From NCBI RefSeq assembly GCF_014803895.1, contig NZ_JAAVAU010000011.1, forward strand, positions 51,394-115,393: a DNA stretch of 64,000 bases, in the 5' to 3' direction. Positions within the stretch are counted from its first letter, which is position 1, and the number at the start of each line of letters is the position of its first letter. The position numbers and the translations under genes are program-made. The notes under the pieces are model-generated. The model ran no database searches and was not told the origin of the DNA. It saw only the letters and a list, made by a program, of their open reading frames with translations. Of this stretch, positions 10,525 through 21,991 are shown in pieces. The stretch comes from Lactobacillus sp. GTDB lineage: Bacteria > Bacillota > Bacilli > Lactobacillales > Lactobacillaceae.

Positions 10525-12624
10525 TTATTCAGCGTTGTTATTGCCACCGCGTTCCTTAATAATTTCTTCTTGAATTGATTTAGGAGTTGGTGAGTAGTGG
10601 TCAAATACCATAGTAAATGTACCACGACCTTGTGTTGATGAACGTAAAGTGGTTGCGTAACCAAACATTTCTGAAAGTGGAACAAATGAGTTGATAATCT
10701 TAGCACCAGCTCTATCTTCCATACCTTCCATAGTACCACGACGAGCAGTAAGTGAGCCCATTACATCACCTAAGTATTCTTCTGGAGTGGTTACTTGAAC
10801 CTTCATAATAGGTTCCAATACCACTGCGCCAGCCTTAGATGCAGCATTCTTTAATGCAAGAGATGCAGCTACCTTGAATGCAGCTTCAGATGAGTCAACT
10901 TCGTGGTAACTACCATCGTAAAGCTTAGCTTTAACATCAATCAATGGGTAACCTGCAAGAACACCATTCTTCATAGCTTCTTGTAAACCTTGATCAACTG
11001 AAGGAATAAATTCACGAGGAACTACACCACCAACGATAGCGTCTTCAAATTCGTAGCCTTTACCTTCTTCGTTTGGAGTAAATTCTACCCAAACATCACC
11101 ATATTGACCTTTACCACCAGATTGACGAACAAACTTACCTTGTGCTTGTGCTGGCTTAGTGAAAGTTTCACGGTAAGCAACTTGTGGCTTACCAATCTTA
11201 GCTGCAACGTTGAATTCACGCTTCATACGTTCAACCATGATATCTAAGTGTAATTCACCCATACCAGAAATTAAAGTTTGACCAGTTTCTGGATTAGTTT
11301 CTGCACGGAAAGTCGGATCTTCTTCAGTAAGCTTTTGTAAAGCCACATCCATCTTATCACGATCAGCTTTAGATTCTGGTTCAACAGAAACTTGGATAAC
11401 TGGATCTGGAACTTGTAAACTTTCCAAAATAAGTGGATGATCTGGATCAGTTAAAGAATCCCCAGTAGTAGTATTCTTCAAACCAATAGCACCAGCAATA
11501 TCACCTGAGAATACTTCTGGAATTTCAGTTCTTGAGTTAGCGTGCATTTGAAGCAAACGACCTACACGTTCACGTGAGTTCTTAGATGCGTTCAAAACAT
11601 ATGAACCAGATTGAAGAGTACCAGTGTAAACACGAATGAAAGTTAAACGTCCAACAAATGGATCAGTTGCAATCTTAAATGCCAAAGCAGCAAATGGCTT
11701 GTTATCATTAGCCATAAGTTCAACTTCGTCACCAGTCTTAGGATCATGTGCAACATAAGGTTTAACATCAAGTGGTGATGGAAGGTAGTCCACAACACCA
11801 TCAAGCATCATTTGAACACCCTTGTTCTTAAATGCTGAACCAGCATAAACTGGGAAGAATTCTAAGTTCAAAGTAGCCTTACGGATAGCAGCCTTTAATT
11901 CATCATTAGAAATTTCTTCACCACCAAGGTATTTTTCCATGATAGCATCATCAACATCTGCAACAGCTTCAATTAATTCAGCACGACGTGCTTCAGCTTC
12001 TTCTTTATATTCATCAGGAACTGGAATAGTTTCCCATTTAGAGCCGAGCTTATCTTCATCATAAACATCTGCAACCATGTCGATTAAGTCAATGACACCT
12101 TCAAAAGTATCAGCAGAACCAATAGGCATTTGGACAGCGTGAGCATTTGCATTCAAACGTTCATGCAAAGATTTAACAGACTTATCAAAGTCAGCACCAA
12201 TTTTATCCATCTTGTTAACAAAAACAATACGAGGAACACCGTAAGTTTCAGCTTGACGCCAAACATTTTCAGTTTGTGGTTCTACACCTGCTTGAGCATC
12301 AAGAACAGTTACGGCACCATCAAGAACACGAAGTGAACGTTCTACTTCGATAGTAAAGTCCACGTGTCCTGGAGTATCGATAATGTTAACACGGTAATCC
12401 TTCCATTGAGCAGTAGTAGCTGCAGAAGTAATAGTGATACCACGTTCTTTTTCTTCATCCATCCAGTCCATTTGTGAATCACCTTCGTGAGTTTCACCAA
12501 TTTTATGGATTTTACCAGTATAGTACAAAATACGTTCAGTAGTAGTAGTCTTACCGGCATCAATGTGGGCCATGATACCAATGTTACGTGTTTTTTCCAA
12601 AGGGAATTCACGTTTGTTAGCCAT
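10525..12624 (-). CDS. fusA: Elongation factor G
   Basis: EF-G (699 residues) is the GTPase that drives tRNA-mRNA translocation. GTPase motifs are clear: G1 [15 protein letters not shown] (about residue 19), G2/G3 region [10 protein letters not shown] and DTPGHVDF, and G4 NKMD. The later domains contain [14 protein letters not shown] and [16 protein letters not shown]. Third gene of the str operon (rpsL-rpsG-fusA). tuf does not follow it here; the next gene downstream is rpsJ with its own promoter. Confidence 0.98.
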   Translation of the reverse strand: MANKREFPLEKTRNIGIMAHIDAGKTTTTERILYYTGKIHKIGETHEGDSQMDWMDEEKERGITITSAATTAQWKDYRVNIIDTPGHVDFTIEVERSLRVLDGAVTVLDAQAGVEPQTENVWRQAETYGVPRIVFVNKMDKIGADFDKSVKSLHERLNANAHAVQMPIGSADTFEGVIDLIDMVADVYDEDKLGSKWETIPVPDEYKEEAEARRAELIEAVADVDDAIMEKYLGGEEISNDELKAAIRKATLNLEFFPVYAGSAFKNKGVQMMLDGVVDYLPSPLDVKPYVAHDPKTGDEVELMANDNKPFAALAFKIATDPFVGRLTFIRVYTGTLQSGSYVLNASKNSRERVGRLLQMHANSRTEIPEVFSGDIAGAIGLKNTTTGDSLTDPDHPLILESLQVPDPVIQVSVEPESKADRDKMDVALQKLTEEDPTFRAETNPETGQTLISGMGELHLDIMVERMKREFNVAAKIGKPQVAYRETFTKPAQAQGKFVRQSGGKGQYGDVWVEFTPNEEGKGYEFEDAIVGGVVPREFIPSVDQGLQEAMKNGVLAGYPLIDVKAKLYDGSYHEVDSSEAAFKVAASLALKNAASKAGAVVLEPIMKVQVTTPEEYLGDVMGSLTARRGTMEGMEDRAGAKIINSFVPLSEMFGYATTLRSSTQGRGTFTMVFDHYSPTPKSIQEEIIKERGGNNNAE

Positions 12625-12652
12625 AAAATATATCTCCTTTAAAAACTAACGA

Positions 12653-13123
12653 TTAGAAGCGGTAGTGAGCAAATGCACGGTTTGCTTCTGCCATTCTGTG
12701 GACGTCTTCACGTTTCTTAACTGCAGAACCAGTATTGTTTGCAGCATCCATAATTTCATTTGCAAGACGTTCATCCATAGTATGTTCATTACGTAAACGT
12801 GCGTATGAAACAATCCATCTTAAACCAAGAGTAGTTCTTCTTTCAGGACGAACTTCAACTGGGATTTGGTAGTTAGAACCACCGATACGGCGAGCCTTAA
12901 CTTCCAATACAGGCATAACATTGTTCATAGCTTCTTCAAAAACTTCAACTGGTTCTTTACCAGTCTTATCTTGAATAATGTCAAAAGCATCGTAAAGAAT
13001 TGAAGATGCCTTTGCCTTCTTACCATCAATCATTAAATGGTTTACTAACTTAGTAACCAACTTAGAGTTGTAAACTGGATCTGCTAAAACGTCTCTCTTA
13101 GCAACTTTACCTTTTCTAGGCAT
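12653..13123 (-). CDS. rpsG: 30S ribosomal protein S7
   Basis: S7 (156 residues) nucleates assembly of the small-subunit head and is the str-operon repressor in Escherichia coli. Begins [19 protein letters not shown]; contains [20 protein letters not shown] and [20 protein letters not shown]. Full length, between rpsL and fusA. Confidence 0.98.
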   Translation of the reverse strand: MPRKGKVAKRDVLADPVYNSKLVTKLVNHLMIDGKKAKASSILYDAFDIIQDKTGKEPVEVFEEAMNNVMPVLEVKARRIGGSNYQIPVEVRPERRTTLGLRWIVSYARLRNEHTMDERLANEIMDAANNTGSAVKKREDVHRMAEANRAFAHYRF

Positions 13124-13138
13124 TCTGAATTCCTCCTA

Positions 13139-13546
13139 TTAGTCCTTCTTTGCACCGTACTTAGAACGGCTTTGTTTTCTGCCATCAACACCTGCAGTAT
13201 CCAAAGCACCACGAACAATGTGGTAACGAACACCAGGAAGGTCCTTTACACGACCACCACGAATTAATACTACTGAGTGTTCTTGTAAGTTATGACCAAT
13301 ACCAGGAATGTAAGCAGTAACTTCGATCATGTTTGAAAGACGAACACGAGCATACTTACGTAAAGCTGAGTTAGGCTTCTTAGGTGTCATAGTACCTACA
13401 CGAGTTGCAACACCACGCATTTGTGGAGCTGGAGTGTAGTTCATCTTCTTCTTCATACTATTGTAAGAATAGTTTAAAGCTGGTGAGTTAGATTTAGTCG
13501 TCTTAGAGTGACGGCCTTTTCTAACCAATTGGTTAATTGTTGGCAT
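13139..13546 (-). CDS. rpsL: 30S ribosomal protein S12
   Basis: S12 (135 residues) acts in decoding. The streptomycin loop reads [11 protein letters not shown] with K56/K57 (equivalent to K42/K43 of Escherichia coli) and [15 protein letters not shown] with the second conserved lysine, so the common resistance positions are wild type. First gene of the str operon. Confidence 0.98.
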   Translation of the reverse strand: MPTINQLVRKGRHSKTTKSNSPALNYSYNSMKKKMNYTPAPQMRGVATRVGTMTPKKPNSALRKYARVRLSNMIEVTAYIPGIGHNLQEHSVVLIRGGRVKDLPGVRYHIVRGALDTAGVDGRKQSRSKYGAKKD

Positions 13547-13627
13547 TAAATGTTCCTCCTAATTTGTTCACACATCCGGGAGTTTCTTTTTGACCTCACG
13601 GACATCATGTTTATATGCACAAAAAAT

Positions 13628-13656
13628 AGTTTAACGCGAATAAACTCGTGGGTCAA
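13628..13656 (-). promoter_or_regulatory. Promoter of the str operon (rpsL-rpsG-fusA)
   Basis: Minus strand: -35 TTGACC (13651-13656), 17-nt spacer, -10 TAAACT (13628-13633). It lies 80-110 nt before rpsL in the divergent intergenic region shared with the prepilin peptidase gene. Confidence 0.8.
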
Positions 13657-13716
13657 CATTTTTAATAAATTTTCACAGCTTTTATTTTTTTGCGTACATA
13701 TAATTGAGGTGAAAAA

Positions 13717-14397
13717 ATGGAAATAATTACTCTGATACTTAACTTTATAATTGGTAGCTGCCTTGGGTCCCATGCTTTAGTACTTGTCCAGCGCTTAGAC
13801 AATACTAATTTTATCTATGGAAGCTCTTATTGTGATACTTGCCATATTAAACTTTCTCTTCTTGATGAAATTCCAATTTATTCTTTTATACATAATAAGG
13901 GAAAGTGTAAATTTTGCCACGCAACTATTCCTATAATCACTATTATTTCAGAAATATTTGGTGGCTTTGCATTTTTAAAAATTACTTTTTATGAAAGGTT
14001 TGATATTTTAAATATATTATTTATCTTTTATCTATTAGTTATTAGTCTTCAAGATTATCAAGAAAAAGAATTTTCAACTGTATTTATTATTCCTTTAACA
14101 TTAATCACATTCCTTTCGCCAATAAGCTCTTATCATAGATTTATCTTAACTGAATGGGTAACTTTGCTTTTCATAAGTTTCTTTTTTATTATTCAAATAT
14201 TAAAAAAGAAAATGGGACTGGGCGATTTAATAATTTTCATTTTACTAGCATTGTATCTTGGAACTTTAATAGCCGTTCATATTTTACTTATAGGATGCAT
14301 TTTACTTTTAATTTATTACGTTTTCAATCATACTTCCTCTTCATTACCTTTTATCCCTTTTATTTTCTGCGGTTTTATCATTAATAGCTTATTCTAG
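13717..14397 (+). CDS. comC: Prepilin peptidase / ComC-type A24 aspartic protease
   Basis: A 226-residue hydrophobic protein of the type 4 prepilin peptidase family, which cleaves and often N-methylates ComGC-type pseudopilins at the membrane. N-terminal GSCLGSHALVLVQRL, two CxxC pairs (about residues 45-72: CDTC and CKFC) and about six membrane segments are visible. The two catalytic aspartates are probably in LQDYQEKEF and in GLGDLIIF. It is the only plus-strand gene among the translation and transcription genes here, with a GAGGTG ribosome binding site 6 nt before the ATG. Whether its pseudopilin substrates exist cannot be told from this window. Confidence 0.85.
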   Translation: MEIITLILNFIIGSCLGSHALVLVQRLDNTNFIYGSSYCDTCHIKLSLLDEIPIYSFIHNKGKCKFCHATIPIITIISEIFGGFAFLKITFYERFDILNILFIFYLLVISLQDYQEKEFSTVFIIPLTLITFLSPISSYHRFILTEWVTLLFISFFFIIQILKKKMGLGDLIIFILLALYLGTLIAVHILLIGCILLLIYYVFNHTSSSLPFIPFIFCGFIINSLF

Positions 14398-14402
14398 CAA
14401 AC

Positions 14403-14436
14403 AAAAAAGGAACTATCGCAACGATAGTCCCTTTTT
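14403..14436. terminator. Bidirectional terminator between comC-like gene and rpoC
   Basis: Converging genes share a hairpin (GGAACTATCG-CAA-CGATAGTCCC, one mismatch) flanked by an A run on one side and a T run on the other, so it can act on both strands. Confidence 0.8.
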
Positions 14437-14474
14437 AAAACACAAATGTATTGAACTTTAACTAAGCTTAAAGT

Positions 14475-17400
14475 TTATTTTGATTTTTCTTTATCAGCAG
14501 CGTCCATTTTTTTCTTAACATCTGCAATAGATTGAAGTGGCTTCTTTTCATCTACAACCACTGGTCCGTCAACCTTTGGTTCCATTTCACGATATACAGG
14601 CATACCAGTACCGGCAGGAATAATCTTACCGATAATAACATTTTCCTTAAGACCAAGCAATGGATCATTTTTACCACGAATTGAAGCATCAGTAAGGACA
14701 CGAGTAGTTTCTTGGAATGAAGCAGCAGATAAGAAACTGTTAGTTTCCAAAGCAGCCTTAGTAATACCAAGAATCACACTTTGTGCAGTAGCTGGAATAC
14801 CACCTGAAGTAATAACTTCCTTGTTTCTCTCTCTAAATTCGCCGATATCCATTAATTCACCTGGTAAAATATCAGTTTCACCTGGATCCAAAATGCGAAC
14901 TTTTTGTAACATCTGACGAGCCATTACTTCGACGTGCTTATCGGCAATTTCTACACCCTGCATTCTGTAGGCTTTTTGAATTTCACTCAAAATATACTTC
15001 TCAGTAGTCAAAGCATCACGAACTCTAATTAATTCCTTAGGATCAATTGAACCAAGCGTTAATTTTTCACCACGTTCAATATGGTCACCTTCACTCACTG
15101 CAACAGATGCGGTATAAGGAACATCATAAGTTCTAGTATCAGTTTGACCTTTAACAGTGATTTGACGAGTATGTTCAGCTGGGTCCTCTTCAATTGAAAC
15201 AACTTCACCAGTTACTTCAGAAATTGCTGCACGTCCCTTAGGGTTACGAGCTTCAAATAATTCTTGAACACGAGGAAGACCTTGAGTAATATCAGCTGCA
15301 CCAGCAACACCACCATTGTGGAAGTTACGCATAGTCAATTGAGTACCTGGTTCACCAATTGATTGAGCGGCAACAGTACCAACTGCTTCACCAACTTCGA
15401 CATCTTCACCAGTAGCCAAGTTCATACCATAACACTTCTTACATACACCATGTTGAGTGTTGCAAGTAAATACGGAACGAATTGTTACTTCGCTTACACC
15501 AGCATCGACAATCTTGTGGGCCATATCTTCGTCCATCATTACATCAGCTGGACAAATTACTTCATGAGTTTCAGGATCATAAACACTCTTAGAAGTGTAA
15601 CGACCAACTAAACGATCAAATAATGGTTCAATCATTTCATCGCCTTCAGTAATAGCGTGTACAGTCAAACCACGATCAGTACCACAATCTTCTTCGCGAA
15701 TAATAACATCTTGAGCAACATCTACTAAACGACGAGTTAAGTAACCAGAGTTAGCAGTCTTCAAAGCAGTATCTGTCATACCCTTACGAGCACCGTGAGT
15801 AGACATGAACATTTCCAAAACAGTAAGACCTTCACGGAAGTTTGAAGTAACAGGAATTTCCATCATACCTCCGTTAGGAGCAGCCATCAAACCACGCATA
15901 CCAGCTAACTGAGTAAAGTTAGAAATATTACCACGCGCACCAGAATCGGCCATGACAGTAATTGGATTTCTTGGAGCATGGATTTGAGCAATTTCGTTTT
16001 GTACAACGTCCTTACATTGGTTCCAAATACTGATTACTCGATCATGTCTTTCTTCATCAGTAATTAATCCACGACGGTATTGTTTAGAAACAGTATCAAC
16101 TTTCTTACGAGCTTCAGCTACAATATCATCCTTATCAGTAATCTCAGGAATATCTTCAACACCAATGGTTAGACCAGAGGTAGTACATGCAGTATATCCT
16201 AATTCCTTCATGTCATCTAAAAGGTCTGAAGTTCTTTGAACTTTGTACTCTTTGTAAACTTGAGCAATCGCATCTGATAAGAAGCCTTTCTTGAAGGCAT
16301 CACCTAGTCTCATGTTATCCAATTTTTCGTGGATATCTTCACCTGGTTGCAAGAAATACTTTTCATCAATTGGATGAGTTAAGTTTTCTTGAGTAGGATC
16401 ATTAAGGTAGAAGAAATCTTTAGGGAAGATTTGATTAAACACTAACTTACCATAAGTAGTTACAAAAATTCCATGTTCATAACCCTTTGGCCATGGCTTT
16501 TCAGGCATAGAATCAGCAGCTAACCCGATTCTAGTATGGTAGTGAATATCACCATTTGCATACGCAATTGCAGCTTCTTCTGGTGAATCAAAAATCATAC
16601 CTTCACCTTCACGACCACGTTCAGCTTGAGTTAACCAGTAATTACCCAAAACCACGTCCTGAGATGGGGTAACAATTGGCTTTCCATCTTTAGGTGCTAA
16701 AATATGGTGAGCTGCAAGCATCAAAAGACGTGATTCAGCAACAGCTTCATCAGATAAAGGCACGTGGATAGCCATTTGGTCACCATCAAAGTCAGCATTG
16801 TAAGCTTCACAAGCTAATGGGTGAAGTCTAATTGACTTACCTGGAACTAAAACTGGTTCGAAAGCTTGGATACCTAAACGGTGAAGAGTAGGGGCACGGT
16901 TCAAAAGAACTGGTCTTTCTTTGATAACATCCTCTAAAATGTCCCAAATGTCATCATCTTCTCGGTCAATCTTACGCTTAGCGTTCTTAATATTTGAAGC
17001 TAAACCACGTTTTACCAATTCATGCATTACAAATGGCTTAAATAATTCAAGAGCCATTGGACGTGGAACACCACATTGATAGAATTTCAATTTTGGTGAA
17101 ACATCAATAACTGAACGACCTGAGTAATCAACACGTTTACCAAGCAAGTTTTGACGGAAACGACCTTGCTTACCCTTTAACATATGAGAAAGTGATTTAA
17201 GTGGACGGTTACCTGGTCCAACAACTGGTCGCCCACGACGACCATTATCAATCAAAGCATCAACCGCTTCTTGTAACATTCTCTTTTCATTTTGAACAAT
17301 GATACGAGGAGCATTTAAATCAAGCAATCTCTTCAAACGATTATTTCTATTAATTACACGTCTATATAAATCGTTCAAATCAGAAACAGCGAAACGACCA

Positions 17401-18137
17401 CCATCAAGTTGAACCATTGGACGTAAGTCTGGTGGAATAACTGGAATACAATCCATAACCATCCATTCAGGCTTATTACCAGAATGCTTAAACGCATCTA
17501 AAATATCAAGACGTCTGATAGCACGAGTTCTCTTTTGACCTTGTGCAGTCTTTAATTCTTCTTTTAGTTCTTTAACTTCTTTATCAACATCTACTTGTTG
17601 AAGAAGATCTTTAATGGCTTCGGCACCCATTTTTGCAGTAAAACGGTTGCCATATTTTGCCTTCTTTTCACGATATTCAGCATCAGTTAAAAGTTGTTTA
17701 TATTCGAGATCAGTATCACCTGGATCAATCACAATATATGCAGCAAAATAAATTACTTCTTCTAGTGAACGAGGTGAAATATCAAGAACAAGACCCATAC
17801 GGGATGGGATACCTTTGAAATACCAGATATGAGAAACTGGAGCAGCTAATTCGATGTGACCCATGCGTTCTCTTCTTACTTTAGAAGAAGTTACTTCAAC
17901 ACCACAACGATCACATACAATACCACGATAACGAACACCCTTGTACTTACCACAAGCACAAGACCAGTCTTTAGTTGGTCCGAAAATTCTTTCATCGAAC
18001 AAACCATCTTTTTCTGGTTTCAAAGTACGGTAGTTAATGGTTTCAGGTTTTTTAACCTCACCATAAGACCAACTTCTGATCTTATTTGGTGAAGCCAAAC
18101 CAATTTGCATACTTTCAAACTTATTTACGTCGATCAA
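14475..18137 (-). CDS. rpoC: RNA polymerase subunit beta'
   Basis: Beta' (1220 residues) carries the catalytic Mg site [15 protein letters not shown] (near residue 450). It also has the N-terminal zinc ribbon CACGKYKG...CDRCG (about residues 60-78) and the second zinc cluster CGTDRGL...[11 protein letters not shown] (about 800-890). Bridge-helix and trigger-loop segments are present ([18 protein letters not shown]). Located 17 nt downstream of rpoB and co-transcribed with it. Confidence 0.98.
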   Translation of the reverse strand: MIDVNKFESMQIGLASPNKIRSWSYGEVKKPETINYRTLKPEKDGLFDERIFGPTKDWSCACGKYKGVRYRGIVCDRCGVEVTSSKVRRERMGHIELAAPVSHIWYFKGIPSRMGLVLDISPRSLEEVIYFAAYIVIDPGDTDLEYKQLLTDAEYREKKAKYGNRFTAKMGAEAIKDLLQQVDVDKEVKELKEELKTAQGQKRTRAIRRLDILDAFKHSGNKPEWMVMDCIPVIPPDLRPMVQLDGGRFAVSDLNDLYRRVINRNNRLKRLLDLNAPRIIVQNEKRMLQEAVDALIDNGRRGRPVVGPGNRPLKSLSHMLKGKQGRFRQNLLGKRVDYSGRSVIDVSPKLKFYQCGVPRPMALELFKPFVMHELVKRGLASNIKNAKRKIDREDDDIWDILEDVIKERPVLLNRAPTLHRLGIQAFEPVLVPGKSIRLHPLACEAYNADFDGDQMAIHVPLSDEAVAESRLLMLAAHHILAPKDGKPIVTPSQDVVLGNYWLTQAERGREGEGMIFDSPEEAAIAYANGDIHYHTRIGLAADSMPEKPWPKGYEHGIFVTTYGKLVFNQIFPKDFFYLNDPTQENLTHPIDEKYFLQPGEDIHEKLDNMRLGDAFKKGFLSDAIAQVYKEYKVQRTSDLLDDMKELGYTACTTSGLTIGVEDIPEITDKDDIVAEARKKVDTVSKQYRRGLITDEERHDRVISIWNQCKDVVQNEIAQIHAPRNPITVMADSGARGNISNFTQLAGMRGLMAAPNGGMMEIPVTSNFREGLTVLEMFMSTHGARKGMTDTALKTANSGYLTRRLVDVAQDVIIREEDCGTDRGLTVHAITEGDEMIEPLFDRLVGRYTSKSVYDPETHEVICPADVMMDEDMAHKIVDAGVSEVTIRSVFTCNTQHGVCKKCYGMNLATGEDVEVGEAVGTVAAQSIGEPGTQLTMRNFHNGGVAGAADITQGLPRVQELFEARNPKGRAAISEVTGEVVSIEEDPAEHTRQITVKGQTDTRTYDVPYTASVAVSEGDHIERGEKLTLGSIDPKELIRVRDALTTEKYILSEIQKAYRMQGVEIADKHVEVMARQMLQKVRILDPGETDILPGELMDIGEFRERNKEVITSGGIPATAQSVILGITKAALETNSFLSAASFQETTRVLTDASIRGKNDPLLGLKENVIIGKIIPAGTGMPVYREMEPKVDGPVVVDEKKPLQSIADVKKKMDAADKEKSK

Positions 18138-18154
18138 AAGTTTAACCTCCTATA

Positions 18155-21100
18155 TTACTTAGAAACCTTATCATCTGATGAATCTGATGAATCTTTAGAT
18201 TTTGCATCATCACTATTTTTTGCGGCTTCTTCGGCTAACTTCTTCTTTTCTTGCTTTTGAGCCATTTCAGATAATTTATCGATATTTAAATGCTCACTTG
18301 CATCATTATCCATATCACGTAGCTCAATTTCTTTATGGTTCATATCTAAGACTTTGATATCCAAACCAAGAGATTGTAATTCTTTAACCAAAACTCTAAA
18401 TGATTCAGGAACACCAGGCTTAGGAATTTTTTCACCCTTAACAATGGCTTCATATGCCTTTACACGACCCACAACATCATCAGACTTGTAAGTTAAGATT
18501 TCTTGAAGAGTGTAGGCAGCACCATATGCTTCAAGTGCCCAAACTTCCATTTCACCGAAACGCTGTCCACCAAATTGTGCTTTACCACCAAGAGGTTGTT
18601 GAGTAACCAATGAGTAAGGCCCAATTGAACGAGCGTGCATCTTGTCATCAACCATGTGAGTTAATTTCAAGTAGTACATAATACCAATTGAAACTCTGTT
18701 GTGGAAAGGTTCCCCTGTACGTCCATCGTAAAGAACAGTCTTACCATCTTTACCAAGACCAGCTTCACGAACCATCTTCCACATATCATCTTCAGATGCA
18801 CCATCGAATACTGGGGTTGCTACGTGAACACCAAGTTGTTTAGCCGCAATACCTAAGTGTAATTCTAAAACCTGTCCGATATTCATACGTGAAGGCACAC
18901 CCATTGGGTTCAAACAAATATCAACTGGACGACCATCTGGTAAGTATGGCATATCTTCTTCTGGAGCAACAATAGCAATCGTACCCTTGTTACCGTGACG
19001 ACCAGCCATCTTATCACCAACTTGAATCTTACGCTTTTGAACAATGTAGACACGAACCATTTGGTTAACACCAGGTGGTAATTCGTCACCGGCTTCACGA
19101 GTGAAGATTTGAACATTTTGGACGATACCGCCACCACCATGTGGTACACGAAGGGATGTATCACGTACTTCACGTGCTTTTTCACCAAAAATTGCGTGAA
19201 GCAAGCGTTCTTCAGCTGATAATTCTGTTACACCCTTTGGAGTAACCTTACCAACTAAAATATCACCATCATGAACTTCAGCCCCAATACGGACAATACC
19301 ACTTTCATCAAGGTCCTTAAGCGCATTTTCTCCAGCATTAGGAATTTCACGTGTGATTTCTTCAGGTCCTAACTTAGTATCACGAGCTTCTGATTCATAG
19401 TCTTCAATATGGATTGATGTATATACATCTTCCTTAACCATTCTTTCAGAAATCATAACGGCATCTTCAAAGTTATACATGTTCCAAGTGGTAAAGGCAA
19501 TAATTGGGTTTTGACCTAAAGCCAATTCGCCTCTATCCATTGCAGGACCATCAGCAATAACTTCACCTGCTACAACCTTGTCCCCTTGATGAACATTTGG
19601 AGTTTGGTTGTAGTTCTTAGTTGCATTTGAGCGACGATACTTTTCAAGAACATACTTATCTAAAGTTTTGTCATCTCTTCTAACGCGGATTTCATTAGCG
19701 TCAACATATTCTACAACACCAGGTTCTTGAGCTAAGATTGCATCACCAGAGTCATGAGCAGCACGATATTCCATACCAGTACCAACAATTGGCGCATGTG
19801 GATTAATCAAAGGAACAGCTTGACGTTGGTGGTTAGCTCCCATCAAAGCACGGTTTGAGTCATCGTTTTCAAGGAATGGAATACATGCAGAAGTTACAGA
19901 TACTACTTGTTTAGGAATAACGTCCATGTAGTCAACCTTATCAGGGCTAACTTCAAGGTTTTCTTCCCTATGACGAGCCAAAACAATCTTGTCTTTAAAT
20001 GAACCATCTTCGTTTAAAGGAGAGTTAGCACTGGCAATAATGTAGTTATCTTCAACATCAGCAGTTAAGTAATCGATTTTATCGGTAACCTTGTGAGTAT
20101 CCCAAGAAACACGACGATATGGAGTTTCAATAAAACCATACTTATTTACAACAGCATAAGTTGCTAAAGAGTTAATTAACCCAATGTTAGGACCTTCAGG
20201 AGTTTCAATAGGACATAAACGTCCATAGTGAGTATAGTGCACGTCACGAACTTCATAACCAGCACGATCACGTGACAAACCACCAGGTCCTAATGCTGAC
20301 ATACGACGCTTGTGAGTTAACTCACCTAGTGGGTTATTTTGATCCATAAATTGGGATAATTGAGATGAACCAAAGAATTCTTTAACTGAAGCAACAACAG
20401 GACGAATATTAATTAATTGTTGTGGTGTAACAGTAGAAATGTCTTGGATTGACATTCTTTCACGAACCACACGTTCCATTCTTGCTAAACCAATTCTAAA
20501 TTGGTTTTGAAGCAATTCACCCACACGACGGATACGACGGTTACCCAAGTGGTCAATATCATCAACGTTGCCGATATTATCTTGAAGTGCAAAGAAGTAG
20601 TTAATTGAACTTAATACATCAGCAGGAGTTAAGTATTTAACATCATCAGCAATGTGACCGTTAGAAATAAGCTTCACTACACGTTCAGGATCAACCTTGG
20701 AGTAAACTTTAATTTCTTGAACAGTAACAGGATCAGGTAAAACACCCTCTTCTGATGGTTGGTAAGTTACCATCTTGAAGTCATCACGATCTAAATATGG
20801 AGAAAGTTTGTCCATAATTTCATGATTAATTACTGTGCCTTTCTTAGCAATAATTTCACCAGTATCTGGATCTGCTAAAGTTTCTGCTAGAGTTTGTCTC
20901 AAAAGACGGTTCTTTAGAGATAGCTTTTTATTGATCTTGTAACGACCAACAGGTGCTAAATCATATCTTCTTGGATCAAAAAATCTAGCATAAAGAAGTG
21001 ATCTTGATGAATCAGTAGTCTTAGGTTCACCAGGACGTAATCTTTCGTAAATATCCTTTAAAGCTTCAGCAACACGAGAATCAGCTGGATTCTTGTGAAT

Positions 21101-21772
21101 ATCTTTTTCTAAAGTAAAACGTAAGGAATCACTGTCACCAAAGATGTTTTGAATTTCATCATCAGAACCAAAGCCCAATGCACGAATTAAAATACTCAAT
21201 GGGAGCTTACGAGTACGGTCGATACGGACATAAGCCAAGTCTTTAGAATCAGTTTCGTATTCAAGCCAAGCTCCACGGTTAGGAATAACGGTAGCACCAA
21301 AAATTTGACGACCATTCTTGTCAAAATCAGAATGATAGTAAACACCAGGTGATCTAACTAATTGGGAAACGATAACTCTTTCAGCACCATTAATTACAAA
21401 AGTACCAGAGTCAGTCATCAAGGGAAACTCACCAAAGAATACATCTTGGGTTTTAATTTCACCAGTTTCATGATTGGTTAATTTTAAAGTTACATGAAGC
21501 GGTGCAGAGTAATTGGCATCGTGATCACGAGCTTCTTCAAGAGTATATTTAGGTTTCAAAAGTTTGTAGTCTACAAACTCAAGCGAAAGCTTTCCGGAAA
21601 AGTCTGAAATTGGCATAATGTCATCAAACATTTCACGGATACCTTCATTAAGAAACCACTTGTAAGATTGCGTTTGTACATCAGTCAAGTTAGGCAATTT
21701 CAATACTTCTTTAATACGTGAGAAACTGCGTCTTGTACGTTGATGACCGTAGTTTACAGCGTGTCCTAACAA
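18155..21772 (-). CDS. rpoB: RNA polymerase subunit beta
   Basis: Beta subunit, about 1205 residues. The rifampicin region [17 protein letters not shown] then [18 protein letters not shown] has wild-type residues at the common resistance positions. I place the start at TTG 21770-21772, giving [16 protein letters not shown]. The ribosome binding site GGAAAGGA ends 8 nt before this TTG, whereas the ATG at 21788-21790 has no such site and the ATG at 21779-21781 directly abuts it. The C-terminus is a long acidic Ser/Asp/Lys tail. Followed by rpoC. Confidence 0.95.
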   Translation of the reverse strand: MLGHAVNYGHQRTRRSFSRIKEVLKLPNLTDVQTQSYKWFLNEGIREMFDDIMPISDFSGKLSLEFVDYKLLKPKYTLEEARDHDANYSAPLHVTLKLTNHETGEIKTQDVFFGEFPLMTDSGTFVINGAERVIVSQLVRSPGVYYHSDFDKNGRQIFGATVIPNRGAWLEYETDSKDLAYVRIDRTRKLPLSILIRALGFGSDDEIQNIFGDSDSLRFTLEKDIHKNPADSRVAEALKDIYERLRPGEPKTTDSSRSLLYARFFDPRRYDLAPVGRYKINKKLSLKNRLLRQTLAETLADPDTGEIIAKKGTVINHEIMDKLSPYLDRDDFKMVTYQPSEEGVLPDPVTVQEIKVYSKVDPERVVKLISNGHIADDVKYLTPADVLSSINYFFALQDNIGNVDDIDHLGNRRIRRVGELLQNQFRIGLARMERVVRERMSIQDISTVTPQQLINIRPVVASVKEFFGSSQLSQFMDQNNPLGELTHKRRMSALGPGGLSRDRAGYEVRDVHYTHYGRLCPIETPEGPNIGLINSLATYAVVNKYGFIETPYRRVSWDTHKVTDKIDYLTADVEDNYIIASANSPLNEDGSFKDKIVLARHREENLEVSPDKVDYMDVIPKQVVSVTSACIPFLENDDSNRALMGANHQRQAVPLINPHAPIVGTGMEYRAAHDSGDAILAQEPGVVEYVDANEIRVRRDDKTLDKYVLEKYRRSNATKNYNQTPNVHQGDKVVAGEVIADGPAMDRGELALGQNPIIAFTTWNMYNFEDAVMISERMVKEDVYTSIHIEDYESEARDTKLGPEEITREIPNAGENALKDLDESGIVRIGAEVHDGDILVGKVTPKGVTELSAEERLLHAIFGEKAREVRDTSLRVPHGGGGIVQNVQIFTREAGDELPPGVNQMVRVYIVQKRKIQVGDKMAGRHGNKGTIAIVAPEEDMPYLPDGRPVDICLNPMGVPSRMNIGQVLELHLGIAAKQLGVHVATPVFDGASEDDMWKMVREAGLGKDGKTVLYDGRTGEPFHNRVSIGIMYYLKLTHMVDDKMHARSIGPYSLVTQQPLGGKAQFGGQRFGEMEVWALEAYGAAYTLQEILTYKSDDVVGRVKAYEAIVKGEKIPKPGVPESFRVLVKELQSLGLDIKVLDMNHKEIELRDMDNDASEHLNIDKLSEMAQKQEKKKLAEEAAKNSDDAKSKDSSDSSDDKVSK

Positions 21773-21851
21773 AGAAAACATCCTTTCCATTTTTATCTAG
21801 AAGCTAATATTACATTTGTGTTACATTTTGCAAAAAGGACAAATTTGGGTA

Positions 21852-21889
21852 TAAAAAAACAAAAACAACAAAACCTATGTCGTTTTTGT
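21852..21889 (-). terminator. A/T-rich terminator-like hairpin in the rpoB leader
   Basis: An 11-bp stem (ACAAAAACGAC with GTTGTTTTTGT, one G-T pair; arms 21879-21889 and 21859-21869) is followed on the minus strand by seven T. It lies downstream of the putative rpoB promoter and so would attenuate rpoBC, besides stopping clpC transcripts. Confidence 0.6.
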
Positions 21890-21895
21890 TTTATC

Positions 21896-21923
21896 ATTCT
21901 ACCGGACAATAGATCGGTAGAAT
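21896..21923. repeat. Perfect 9-bp inverted repeat in the rpoB leader
   Basis: ATTCTACCG and CGGTAGAAT separated by 10 nt. It forms a stable hairpin just 5' of the terminator-like structure in the rpoBC leader and has no T tract of its own. Possible role as a regulatory hairpin or protein site is inferred only from position. Confidence 0.7.
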
Positions 21924-21953
21924 CCTGAATTTCAGCCTTTTAAACAGCTTATA

Positions 21954-21982
21954 ATTTTATACTGATTTTTCAAATTTGTCAA
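21954..21982 (-). promoter_or_regulatory. Promoter of rpoBC
   Basis: Minus strand: -35 TTGACA (21977-21982), 17-nt spacer, -10 TAAAAT (21954-21959). It begins about 10 nt after the clpC stop codon and gives a leader of about 175 nt before rpoB. Confidence 0.8.
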
Positions 21983-21991
21983 TACTTTAGG

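Noticed and set aside
13699..13704. TATAAT before the prepilin peptidase gene as its promoter
   Set aside because: Transcription would start within or after the ribosome binding site, so it would not give a normal leader.
13546..13773. 75-codon minus-strand frame upstream of rpsL
   Set aside because: It covers the str promoter and divergent start region, has no ribosome binding site and no family resemblance.
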